From Rhizopus arrhizus (lineage: Eukaryota > Mucoromycota > Mucoromycetes > Mucorales > Rhizopodaceae), in contig JAKZZE010000014.1 of the NCBI GenBank assembly GCA_024220505.1, forward strand, positions 434,001 through 498,000: a DNA stretch of 64,000 bases, in the 5' to 3' direction. The notes under the pieces were generated by a model. The model saw only the letters and a list, made by a program, of their open reading frames with translations. It did no database searches and was not told where the DNA came from. The position numbers were made by a program, and so were the translations under genes. Of this stretch, positions 1-9,859 are shown piece by piece. Position 1 is the first letter of the stretch. Every line of letters begins with the position of its first letter.

Positions 1-720
1 GCTTGATTTGTATAAGAAAGGCCTGCAGCTCCTTTAAAGGTGCCAATAGCGAGAAAACCAGTAACGAGGAACCAAATAAATGAACTAACACGAATCAACC
101 AGAGTGATAAAGGTGTCCCATCTTCTGCAAATTGAAATCCAACAAATCCATTCAATAATAAACACCAAAACGTTGAACATGTTAGACCGATATGTATCGC
201 TGCAAACCACTACATATGATGCGTTAGTCATTGATGTGTATATGTATTGAACTACCACATTTACAGGATACGCGGTTGAAGAAGTTGGAATAATACCAGT
301 GACTAATAACATATCAAGTAATGTAGTAAGCATATACAAATAAAAGAACATGACTATTTCCTGTCGACCTATTATTTTGAATGGTAAATATTACTGCTAT
401 TCCTGTAAATATGCTGTTCTTTACCAACTGCAGTATACTTTGATCTAATATGATAAATCATGATCATTGTCATAATAATAGCAACAACATCAATGATAAG
501 AGTAGCTATTGTCATATTTCAATATTCTTCTCTTTTTATCATTATGTGTGTAGTACTTACACGGCTGAAATATAATATTTCCACTTAATTCAACGTTACG
601 GGAATAACAAACAGGTTCTATTCCATTGTATTGTCCAATAAGTGGACATAAACTAATAGCAATCGTTTTGCAAATGCCATTAAATGATAGCGCATCGAAA
701 TAATAAGTGATGGCACTCAT
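1..720 (-). CDS. chs7: Chitin synthase export chaperone, Chs7 family (3' end cut off by window edge)
   Basis: Chs7-type proteins are multi-membrane-spanning ER proteins that let chitin synthase leave the ER. Four exons join in phase: 561-720, 425-505, 265-368 and 209 down to the window edge, with introns of 55-56 nt (GTAAGT/GTAAAG/GTAAAT donors, TAG acceptors). Exon 1 carries the family segment LCPLIGQYNGIEPVCYSRN and ELSGNIIFQP. Exons 2-4 give hydrophobic helices and the pieces YTAVGRQEIVMFFYLYML, NGFVGFQFAEDGTPLSLW and GTFKGAAGLSYT, all in the family order. The start is the ATG at 720, just ahead of the conserved Cys-rich segment. Only about 185 residues lie inside the window, so the C-terminus cannot be judged. 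Family assignment is from remembered motifs; the exon joins are seen directly. Confidence 0.88.
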
Positions 721-976
721 ATTTAAAGAAGAAGAAAAAAAAAAAAGAAAAGAAAAATTAGGACGTTATTTTTTATTTTATTTTATTTTTTTCATTAGGA
801 GTCAACGACCTAAAAATAGTAAAAAAGAAAAAAATAGTAAAACTCAATCAATGAAATCATAGCTTCATCAAATCCTTTCTTCTATACTTTTTTATTTTAT
901 TTTCAAAGCCATAGTTAATGTGGATCATAAGCCGAGGTTTATAAAAGGCTGCTTTAATTAAAAAATGATATTCTTA

Positions 977-1692
977 TTACAACATCATCTTCCGGGATGA
1001 ATGTCGGTCCGTCCGGGATGAGATCAATGAAATCTGGATTTCCGACAATTTAGTAATACCTTGGGCTGTAATACAAATATTCAATATTGATCTAAATACT
1101 TCACAGGTTGAATAATATACGCTATATTGATTATTTGATACTTTTGTTAATTGTAAATTAAAAGAAAATATGTTACTTGGAAATAATCTTCCTAAAGATA
1201 CTGCTTTTATAGTTTCATGGTTTGGGTCTCCAAGCACTACAAATCATTTCATTGTATCAATTTATTACAATTTTAGTTGATTCATATGCTGTGCAAATCA
1301 AATGCTCAAGGGGAACTAGAATCAATACTTTACAAGTAATTTTCTATGTATAGCTGTATGTAAAATAATCATCAAATCCTTATACTTTTCATTTCATCGT
1401 TGCAAGTGAATAAAAAATCTATTTTACCTATAATTCAACAATAATGTAATTCTGTGGCCTAGTAATAACATTAAATCTATTTGATGCCTTCACTTTTTGT
1501 TTAGGCTGGTCTCTTTTATTATGTTGGTGAGATTAGTCAATGTTTTGCTTATCCAATCATATTGCTTTAAGAGATCAATCTGATCATAAATGGAAAATGA
1601 AGTAGCTGATCTAGTGTCCTTTGTTACTGACTGTTCTTTACATGATCGAATAGTTTGATCTAATAGGTTTCTTGTAAAGTTCACGCAATACT
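977..1692 (-). other. Unresolved multi-exon gene or gene remnant
   Basis: Two minus-strand open segments read like coding exons. The upstream one (about 1490-1692) follows a TATATAG acceptor and encodes a polar helical stretch including NFTRNLLDQTIRSCKEQ and SIYDQIDLLKQYDWISK. The downstream one (977-1239) follows TTTGTAG and includes LGDPNHETIKAVSLGRLF and ITKLSEIQISLISSR. I could not find an in-phase exon chain through 1250-1490, nor a first exon with an ATG. It could be a real gene with short unseen exons, or a decayed one. I do not recognise the family. Confidence 0.3.
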
Positions 1693-2502
1693 ATATAAAA
1701 AAGAAAATTTAACTTCTCTCTTGCTTTTTATCCTTTATTTAATTTTTTATTATACAGAATTGACAATCTGTGCATTATTCTTTTGAATTTACACGTATTA
1801 CATTTGATAGCGTGTACGGAGCCTTTTTTTTAGCATTTTTATGCCTTTCACTGCTTGGCATAAAATATGACCCTTTTTTTTTTCTAAATAATCTATAGCA
1901 AAAACTATAATATAACCTGTAGAAAAATGTGCCAATTTTTTTGCACTCAAAAAAAAACTTGGAAATTGAACTGGTGTAAGTAATTAAAGTGTAAATAGAG
2001 TTTTCTGTTTTAAAAAAAGACTATAAATTAAACTCAATTCGGCTGATTCATGCTTGATTTACTAGTTTTATGCCTGAGGCTACTTCTAACATGACAGCGT
2101 ACAAAGCAGAGCTTACATTAATTGGATGTTTTTGGTGGACCGCGTGTTTTATGTTTGAGTGTTACCGTTGCGTACAGTAAGGTTTTTCAAAAAGTAAACG
2201 ATGGATTATACATGAGAATGTCTAATTGTAGTAATAAATGATATTATTTATAACAAATGTACACTTTAAAACCCATTTGGATGAATTTCAGTATTATACA
2301 ACAGAATTTATAAAGGGGGTAATACAAAGCCAAAGTAGAATTTTACAGATCTCATTGGACACATATACAAATAATGCCGTTTTTTTAATTTTTTTCTCTT
2401 TCCAGCTCCCTTTTTTTCTCTCTTTCCAATACTTTTTTTTTTTCTTTTTTTCTTTTCTTAAGACCTTTTCTTTACTTACCATCATTATTACCATTTATGG
2501 TT
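1693..2502. other. Intergenic, presumed promoter of the XRN1-like gene
   Basis: A+T-rich spacer between a minus-strand gene and a plus-strand gene. From about 2380 to 2475 it holds a strong T/C tract on the plus strand ending about 30 bp before the predicted start codon, a common pattern upstream of fungal genes. No other coding signal was seen; open frames here are poly-Phe/Ser or poly-Lys readings of the tract. Confidence 0.5.
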
Positions 2503-5500
2503 ATGATTATCCCAAAATTAGTTGAATTTGTTTGGTAAATAAGTAAATTATTTATTATTTCATATACTTATCCATTGTAACAATAGCGAACGCTATCCTT
2601 TGAGCTCACAAGTCATTACTGAACAATATATCCCCGAGTTTGGTTAGTGTTAAAGCAACATATCTTACAAGTTTTTTTACTAGACAGTTTCTTTCTATTT
2701 TAAATAATCACCAGACAATCTATATTTGGATATCACTGACATCGTCTACAACAGCTGCCAAACCAACTCTTTCGATCGTTATCACCGACTTAATGAGGAA
2801 CAAATCTTGCCAAAAATCTTCAACAAGATTTGTTATATTTATGGCCAAATTAAGCCCAAGAAGATCTTTTTTTTGACTGTAGATGGTGTGACTCCAAGAA
2901 TTAAGATGAACCAAGAACGATCTAAGCAATTCCAGAGTGCTAAGGAGTCTCTTATTAAAAGAGAGCCTCTTGCGGATGTTGTTTTGCCTGGCACTGCTTT
3001 CATGGCCAAGCTCACAGCTCAGTTACGTTACTTGGTTGCCAAGAAAATGTCAGAGGACATTGAATGGCGTGATGTCGAGGTAATCGTATCTGGTCCTGAT
3101 GTACCTGGTGAGAGCATGCACAAGATAGGAGAGTATATCCGTCTCTGCAAATCACAAGTGGACTATGACCCAAATACAAAACATTGTCTGTATGGCGTTC
3201 GAGATGATTTGCTTTTAGTAAGCCTAACAACCCATGAGCCTCACTTCACTTTGGTTTGTGAACAAGATGACACTCAAAACGCCAATGAAAGAAAGAAAAG
3301 GTGACATTTAATAGAAAATATATTTATGTATTCCTAAATTATTAATTCTATTTTTCTTTATAAATCTAATAGTCAATACCTCTTCTTGTTGCACTTGAGC
3401 TTGATACGCGAATGTTTGGAAAAAGAATTTAGTTCATTGAAATTCAGCCTTCCTTTTAAATATGATTTTGAACGCATTCTGGACGACTTTATTTTGTTAT
3501 CTCTAATCACAAGTAATGATCTATTGCCACGTTTATCTGGTCTTCAAGTCAGTAGAGGAGGTTTGAACATTTTAATGAAAATATATAAAGAGGTTCTGCC
3601 TACCTGCGATGATTACATTCAAGATAGAGGACAAATTACATTAACAAGGCTCGAAAAAATATTTGCGAGAGCATCTACTATTGTAGAATCAAAACTTTTT
3701 GAAGAGCAATATGTAGAGCCAATTTGCAAGTCACCTCCACCTTATACCAAGCCATTTGATGATCCACAACATCAGCAAGTAGCAACCATGCCAACATTTA
3801 TAACTGAAACCGAGACAGTAATCTTTAACGCGATTCGTAACTATTTGAGTGATCAAAGTCACTCTTCTGTTCTTCGATTTCCCTTTGCATTCAGCGGTGA
3901 ACAGCGTTCCTTTGCTCTCAAACTAGTCAAGGATTTGGGTTTATCTTGCTTAGTCGCATACAGTCATGCGTCCAAAGTGACAGAACTTGAACTCTCTTTT
4001 GCTCACAATTATTTTGCTGATGAAGCGGATGTCAATCATTCTGATTGTGATCCTTCCAAATCTGAACTCTCTAAGCAAAGTAGATTGAACGAAAAGCGCC
4101 AAAAGGTCTTGCAAGAATATAGTAACCTGGAGCTCATCACTGATGCAGAGTTCAATAAACAATTGGAAGAAAAGAAAAAGAAGGAACTTGAACCTGCTAT
4201 TGAAAAGTGGAAAGCTGCTTATTATAAAGAAATGTTGGATATAGACTTTTTCGCCAGTGATTTGCTCGAGCACGCTGTTGCTTCTTATATTCTTAGCATT
4301 CAGCTGATAAATAGCTTTTATTACCAAGGTATCTTATCATGGAGATGGTTTTATCCTTATCATTATGCTCCTAAATTATCAGATCTTAAAGATCTTGGCC
4401 GATTCCAAAGCTTTAACTTCCCTGCTGATCAACCCTTCACATTGCACGAATATCTTATGGCCGTCTTACCACCTTGCCACAAGAGACTGGTGCCCATTCC
4501 TTATCAAGGACTCATGACAGATTATAAGTCACCTATCTCATTATTCTATCCAACTCGATTCTATACTGATTTCAATAAGAACGATTTAGATGAAGAATGT
4601 ATTCCAAAGATTCCCTTTGTGGATGAAAAGCAATTGCTTGAAGCAATACAATCAAAACAAGGTCTTTTAAGAGAGCATGAACTTCGCTCAAATCGCTTTG
4701 GTGAAATATACCATTTTGCTTATGACAAGGATCAGAACAGGATATATAAGAACCCTTCATATAACAGTAGACTCCCTGATGTACGGCCTTGTCTTGCTCG
4801 TGAGACAGTATACCACCTTCCTACCATCATTCAAGACAAGCCAATGCTATTACCAGGGGCTAAACTCGGTAAGGATTCTCCTGCTGGTTTTCCTTCACTC
4901 GATCATATAAGCCATGACTCGCTTTTAACGAAGCATGATATTCGAATGTTCAAGAAAGAGAGTAGCAAAGATACAATGGTAATCACCATTAAGAATCGAT
5001 TCACGGATACTACCCTTCAAGAACTCGCTAATCTTCTTATTGCCCGTCAATTGTATGTGGACTACCCTTACTTGAAAGAAGCCATCGTTGTTGGTGTATC
5101 AAATTCTGAATATAAATATTTTATCAAGAGTAAGGAGGATGGTGAAAGCCACAACTTCTCAAAGCATCAGTGGACCGAAGAGGAACGCGAAGCTTGGCAT
5201 AAGAAGAAGTGTGTTATCCAACACAAATATAACAAGCGATTGGGCCTCTTGATAGGTGATACAGAGTTCATGATCCACTTCTGTCTTTTGAATGGTATGC
5301 ACAGGAATGATGAAGGTGTAATTGCCAAAAGATATCGCCATCCATCTAATGCTTCCGTAACACCTTTGCAAACTATTGTCATCAAGGTATCTAACCCAGA
5401 TGATCGATTCACCTGTAAACAAGCTCCTTCTCAGGGAATCGAAGCCAAAGCAAATCGTGCTTGGTGCGCTTTGAATGATAATATCATCACGCATAATACT

Positions 5501-6202
5501 ATGAGTAGTAATAGTACTGCTATCCAAAGTATTCCAAACAATAATAAGGTTGACCACCATAACACTACTTGGGGACCTTTAAACAATGATCATGATCATA
5601 CTACTCGGTATTCTTCAAATGACAGTGGCAATAATTATACTTGGGGTCCTTTGAACAATGATCATAGCAGTACTAACACTACTCATAGTATTCCAAACAA
5701 TAATCAGGATGATAATTCAAATACTACTTGGGGTCCTTTAAATAATGATCATGATAATACAACCCAACGTTTTTCAAATGATAGTGATAATGAACAAGAA
5801 CTAAAGTACCTTCCTGCTCGTGATGTGGCTAATGATTGTAAAATATCTGTTTTGACTCTATCAAAGATCACATCCTCCCTTCTAGTGATGGAGTCCAATG
5901 GAAATAAACTCAACGTTGGCCTGAGTCTCAAGTTTGAACACCGAAAAGAAAAAGTAATAGGCTATACGCGCAAAAACTCCACTGCTGGCTATTGGGAATA
6001 CTCTGACCGTGCGATCGGATTGATTCATGAATTTATTGCAGCCTTTCCCGAATTTGTTGATTTATTAAACACCAGAAAAGAGAATACAATACCACATACT
6101 GAAGAATTCATGTGGACAACAGAGCAGAATGATTATCTCTATAAAATGAGAGATTGGCTCAATCATAGAGAGATTCACAGCCTACGTAGGGCTACTATTT
6201 AA
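2503..6202 (+). CDS. XRN1-family 5'-3' exoribonuclease relative with altered active site
   Basis: Exons 2503-2534, 2587-2642, 2715-3300 and 3373-6202 give 1,167 residues with consistent phase. The chosen ATG makes residues D35, D86 and K93 coincide exactly with yeast Xrn1 numbering, which supports it. Family segments run in order: IPEFDNLYLD, IKPKKIFFLTVDG, KMNQERSK, LPGTAFMAKL, CLYG, LLHLSLIRECLE, FERILDDFILL, WRWFYPYHYAP, and an SH3-like tail (LSLKFEHRKEKVIGYTRKN, WEYSDRAIGLIHEF). Canonical Xrn1 degrades 5'-monophosphate RNA in the cytoplasm using seven acidic residues. Here two are changed: the second Glu of GEGEH is Met (164) and the first Asp of LDAD is Arg (192). The start is MIIP instead of MGIP, and phosphate-pocket positions 97/100/101 read E/K/Q instead of Q/R/R. 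A low-complexity linker holds three WGPLNND units (residues about 958, 982, 1011). It is shorter than typical Xrn1 (about 1,500). I infer a weakened or non-catalytic paralogue that is still maintained. Confidence 0.9.
5560..5762 (+). repeat. Asn/Thr-rich linker with three WGPLNND repeats
   Basis: Inside the XRN1-like gene the DNA repeats ACTTGGGG(A/T)CCTTT(A/G)AA(C/T)AATGATCAT three times. The TGG codons are at 5570, 5642 and 5729, 24 and 29 codons apart, in a linker rich in Asn, Asp, Ser and Thr. The protein unit is TWGPLNNDH. The spacing and the disordered context resemble Argonaute-binding WG/GW platforms, but this is only a resemblance. Confidence 0.85.
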
Positions 6203-6967
6203 TAAATTTTATTGTACATAAATAAAATCTCACATTTTCTTTTCCTTTTAAAATAGCAAAAAGATTCTCTGTTTAAATCTCATATACTGCAATACTAAAG
6301 CCTTTATCAGATCATTTATAATACTGTACTTTGAAATAACGAATTAAATGAGCTTTGCTCTTTAAGCTTACTGAAGAAAAATACAAATTCTATAAATTAA
6401 TTCTGACACGTTCTTTTGTCATTTACCATGAAATTAAAAAGAATTATTATACAAACGCAACAAATAACAAGAGGTTCATGTGTGTGACACAGGAGATTAC
6501 AACAAAAAAAAAAAAAAAATAGCTTTGTGGAATGCAATGGTTGTTCAAACCGGTTTGTGATTATTCATTTGTCAAAATAATACTTTCATGTTTGAGGAAT
6601 CTACAAAAAAAGATGAGTATTGTTTACTAAAATGGGTGCTTGAATCAAGTAGGCTCAAATTGATGGTAACAATAACAGATAAGCGTCATGTGAAATACAT
6701 CACATCTTTTCAATTGCATTGATATAGCTAATCGATAAACACTTTGTCAATATCAGTTTTATGAAATCGATCCCATCTTTGGAGTTCATTTAATAAAAAA
6801 GATAATTAAAAATAAAGAATTATTGAAGCGTATCAAATATTATATTTCACTAAATTAAAAACTGAAAAAAAAGGGAGCTTATAGCATTGTTTATCAACAA
6901 TACATGTGCAAGCATCATGATTTATTTTATTCCCATCGGTCCCAAAAAAATAACGCAAACAAAACAA

Positions 6968-7018
<51 letters not shown>

Positions 7019-8614
7019 ATAGACTCAGATATGAAAAAGTACAAACAACAATAAAAATGATATAAACTGACTATTTCATTTTCTTTTCTTTTCTTTTTTA
7101 ATATTTAACCATCATTATTACTATTTTTTACTAGAATATAAGTGAATATTGATTAAAAGTACAATGAAACCATATTAACAAAGTAATATTTATTCATGTA
7201 TCCTGAACAATAGGGGACAGGTTAATATTTTTTTTTTCAAAATTGTTACACATGAAGCTCGGCGTAAACTTGTGTTTCCTCTCCCTTTTTTAATTAAATT
7301 AATTAAAAAAAAATCACATTTTTATAGGAAAGAAAAGTAAAAAATGCATTTCACACAAGATATGATTAAAACAAAAAAAAAAAGAGAGAGACAAAGATTA
7401 GCTTTTTTTTTCTATTTGATTGTATGCTTTTAATACCTTTAAATAAATAAGAAAACGATAGGTCTTTAAATTTCATATGAATTTATGCAGACAACGGTTG
7501 TACAGACAAAGAAATAGACAATCAACCATCTTGTTTATTATAGAGTGTCATTCATTTAACAATGAAAAGAGAGTAGGAGGATTTAAAAGAAAGAAAGAAA
7601 AAAACGTTCCTTAAGCAAATTGCTGTATGTAAGAAATATTAATGATTGTAGTTGAAAATAAATTCAAGTTTGTTTACTCGTTAGTCTAGAGTGGCTTTGT
7701 CTTTTTGTTTACCATCTCTTTATGGATAAACAAGTTTTTTAAAGTTTTATAGAAATCTAAGAAAAAAAAAAGGAAAATGACTCATCAAGGATGTGAAAAA
7801 AAAAAAGAAAAAAAATATTTAAAGAATTCTTTTTGTCCAAAAACCTTTTTTTTTTTCTTTCTTCATCAAACAATCAATCTTCTCTAAAACTGATGGCTTA
7901 AATACTTTATCTTTTCAATTATAAACTTGGCTTTTATGGTCCTTTGTCAAGAACACACTTCTTCTCAAACAAATGCTTTGCTACTTTTGTGCTTCAAACA
8001 TGTCTCTCTCTCTCTTTGGCCTCTTAAAATCTCTTATCTTCTATCAACTTGGTCTTTAACCAACGTTAAAAATATATGGCCCACATAATACATCTATTCT
8101 TTGCCTCTTTATATGGTCTCAGTTAACATCAAGAGTTGGTGTGCTCTCTTTTGTTTATCGTTCTATGGTCCCTTTGGTTTAAATCAATGTTAAACGCGTC
8201 ATTCCATTAGTTTCAATGGTTAAAAAAGAAATCATATCTTGGCCTCATAAAATGGTAAATTTTTTTCTTTTGTACTTTATAATTATTTTATTAACACTCT
8301 TGAAATAGCTTACTCTGTCTGTCTTTGTTAGGCTTGGTCAAGAACATCCTTTTTTGCTGTCTCTTTGGCTAAAAAGTAATGTTCATAATAGGATTATCCT
8401 TTTTATTAACTTGTTCTCCTAGTTTAATAGTTTATTCTCTCCTGTGCCAATATAAATGGTTTTTCTTTAAGGCTGCTCTTGTACTTGTTTTGATGTCTGT
8501 ATGGTTCACTTGGTAGCAATCCTTTCCTGTAAAAGCTCTCTTTTGGTGGTCTCTTTATTATCTTTGTAATCTCTTCTCTCTCTCTATCTCTTCATGACCT
8601 CTTTGCTATGCTTC
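6203..8614. other. Long gene-free interval with pyrimidine-rich half
   Basis: No coding pattern was seen. It contains a 41-nt A run (6971-7011) and several shorter homopolymers. From about 7680 to 8610 the plus strand is T/C-rich and repeatedly shows short words such as TATGGTC, CTTTGGT and TCAAGAACA at irregular spacing. It lies between the 3' ends of two convergent genes, so some independent transcription unit may sit here; see the structured RNA that follows. Confidence 0.5.
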
Positions 8615-8915
8615 TAAAATCTGTGGCAGGATGGGACGATGATCTGCTGGAACTTGTAAGCTCTAAGGAGGAATGCGAACTCAAGTAAAAGTAATACCCG
8701 CTCTGTTCATCCTAGTGCTAGACGGAAGATGCCTTGACATCTGAAGCTACAACAAGCGAAGTAACAGACCCGGTCACGCTTTGCTTGAGAGAGGGTGATC
8801 CCTAGAAATAGGGTATATCTTTCGCAGAACATTCCAGACATAGACTTAGAACCTGACAGTGAACGGAACGCCCTTCGGGGTACCACTCATATCCTATAGA
8901 CTTGAAAAAGTGTTT
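8615..8915 (+). ncRNA. Candidate structured non-coding RNA, class not assigned
   Basis: A block of clearly higher G+C in A+T-rich surroundings with no sensible ORF. On the plus strand it has two tetraloop hairpins of the most stable kinds: CCCTA-GAAA-TAGGG (8800-8813) and CCC-TTCG-GGG (8871-8880), the latter nested in AGTG/CACT. A third hairpin is AGATG/CATCT (8727-8742). The GNRA and UUCG loops occur only when read on the plus strand, which sets orientation. Long-range pairings include AGGATG (8629-8634) with CATCCT (8708-8713) and GGAATG (8670-8675) with CATTCC (8830-8835). The last pair, with CAGAA just before its 3' strand, loosely recalls the P4 helix of RNase P/MRP RNA. The ends are estimates; 5S, U1, U2, U4, U5, U6, tRNA and U3 were considered and do not fit. 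Confidence 0.5.
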
Positions 8916-8940
8916 ATAAGAGTAATTCAAGGGTGATTCT

Positions 8941-9018
8941 TTATTATCATTATTATTATTATTGTCATTGTTATCATCATTATCATTATTATTATTGTCA
9001 TTGTTATCATTATTATTT
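8941..9018. repeat. ATT/GTC/ATC trinucleotide repeat tract
   Basis: Imperfect trinucleotide repeat of TTA/TCA/TTG units with an internal duplication (TTATTATTATTGTCATTGTT occurs twice). It lies directly downstream of the candidate structured RNA and yields only Asn/Asp or Ser/Leu low-complexity readings. Confidence 0.8.
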
Positions 9019-9859
9019 CTAAAAAAAATCAAATCTATTCTTTCCAAAAGAGACTATTTACAAAAAGGTTGCTATTCAAGTACTTGGCTCTTTGCTACTT
9101 ATCAATGGCTTGCGATCAATTCTATTTTAAATCCAATAAATTTCTTCACTCCTCTTTGCCTTCTAAAAGCTCAATAATACTTAAACACAAATCTTTATCT
9201 AGTTTTTAGTTTTTATACAATCTTAATAAATGATCTTTTCTTTTGCATTGTAACTGTGATAACAGATGGTTATCATGTTCTCTGTTTGCTATTTCTAATC
9301 AGTAGTTAAATATCAAAAGCTGTAGATTATACAAAAGATCCCCATACATGAAATTGAATGTCTTTAAGCAGTGCATTTTATGTATGTAAAAAAAAAAAAA
9401 ATCATGATTCAACTCATTAATAATATTTTTTTGAGACATTCAATCTGAAAAAGAAAAACGCTTGTCAACTTTGTTTCTCAAAGGCAATGTAGCAACAGGC
9501 ATTTGTACTATACGTTTTTAAAAAAAAAGAAAAAATAACTTTATGAGATCTATAGTCACCTATGAGTGCAAATGAAAGTTTGTCAAGTGTTGCAGAGTGA
9601 GATTAGCATTTTGGGATGATTTCGACAAGAGTTTGTAAAAGATTAAATATTGTGTACAACTCTTTCCCTTTTTTTTCTGTTTGTTTTATACAGGTAACAA
9701 AAACTAACATCAAATTCATGGCCCTTCACCAAATTAACAATTGACGATGTTTCATAAATAGACAATGTCAGCAAAAGACGCTCTATAATAATCAGTTTAC
9801 GTTTCTAGGTAGATAAATGTGTACTTTGTACAATTGTATCTTTGTTTTATTGTACTGTT
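9019..9859. other. Intergenic, 3' side of the glucosidase gene
   Basis: A+T-rich sequence with homopolymer runs and no convincing coding or RNA signal. It should contain the 3' untranslated region of the minus-strand gene that ends at 9860. Confidence 0.5.

Noticed and set aside
2238..2525. A 95-codon plus-strand frame upstream of and overlapping the XRN1-like start
   Set aside because: Its middle is a poly-Phe/Ser reading of the pyrimidine tract and it overlaps the better-supported first exon in another frame.
3950..4327. A 125-codon minus-strand frame inside the XRN1-like gene
   Set aside because: It lies wholly opposite a conserved coding exon and shows no independent motif or splice context.
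8615..8915. tRNA, 5S rRNA, U-snRNA or SRP RNA identity for the structured block
   Set aside because: None of the defining sequences (T-loop GTTCRA, 5S internal boxes, Sm site, U6/U2 5' ends, SRP helix 8) was found.
8802..9047. An Asn/Asp-rich minus-strand frame over the trinucleotide repeat
   Set aside because: It is a direct reading of the repeat and runs into the candidate structured RNA.
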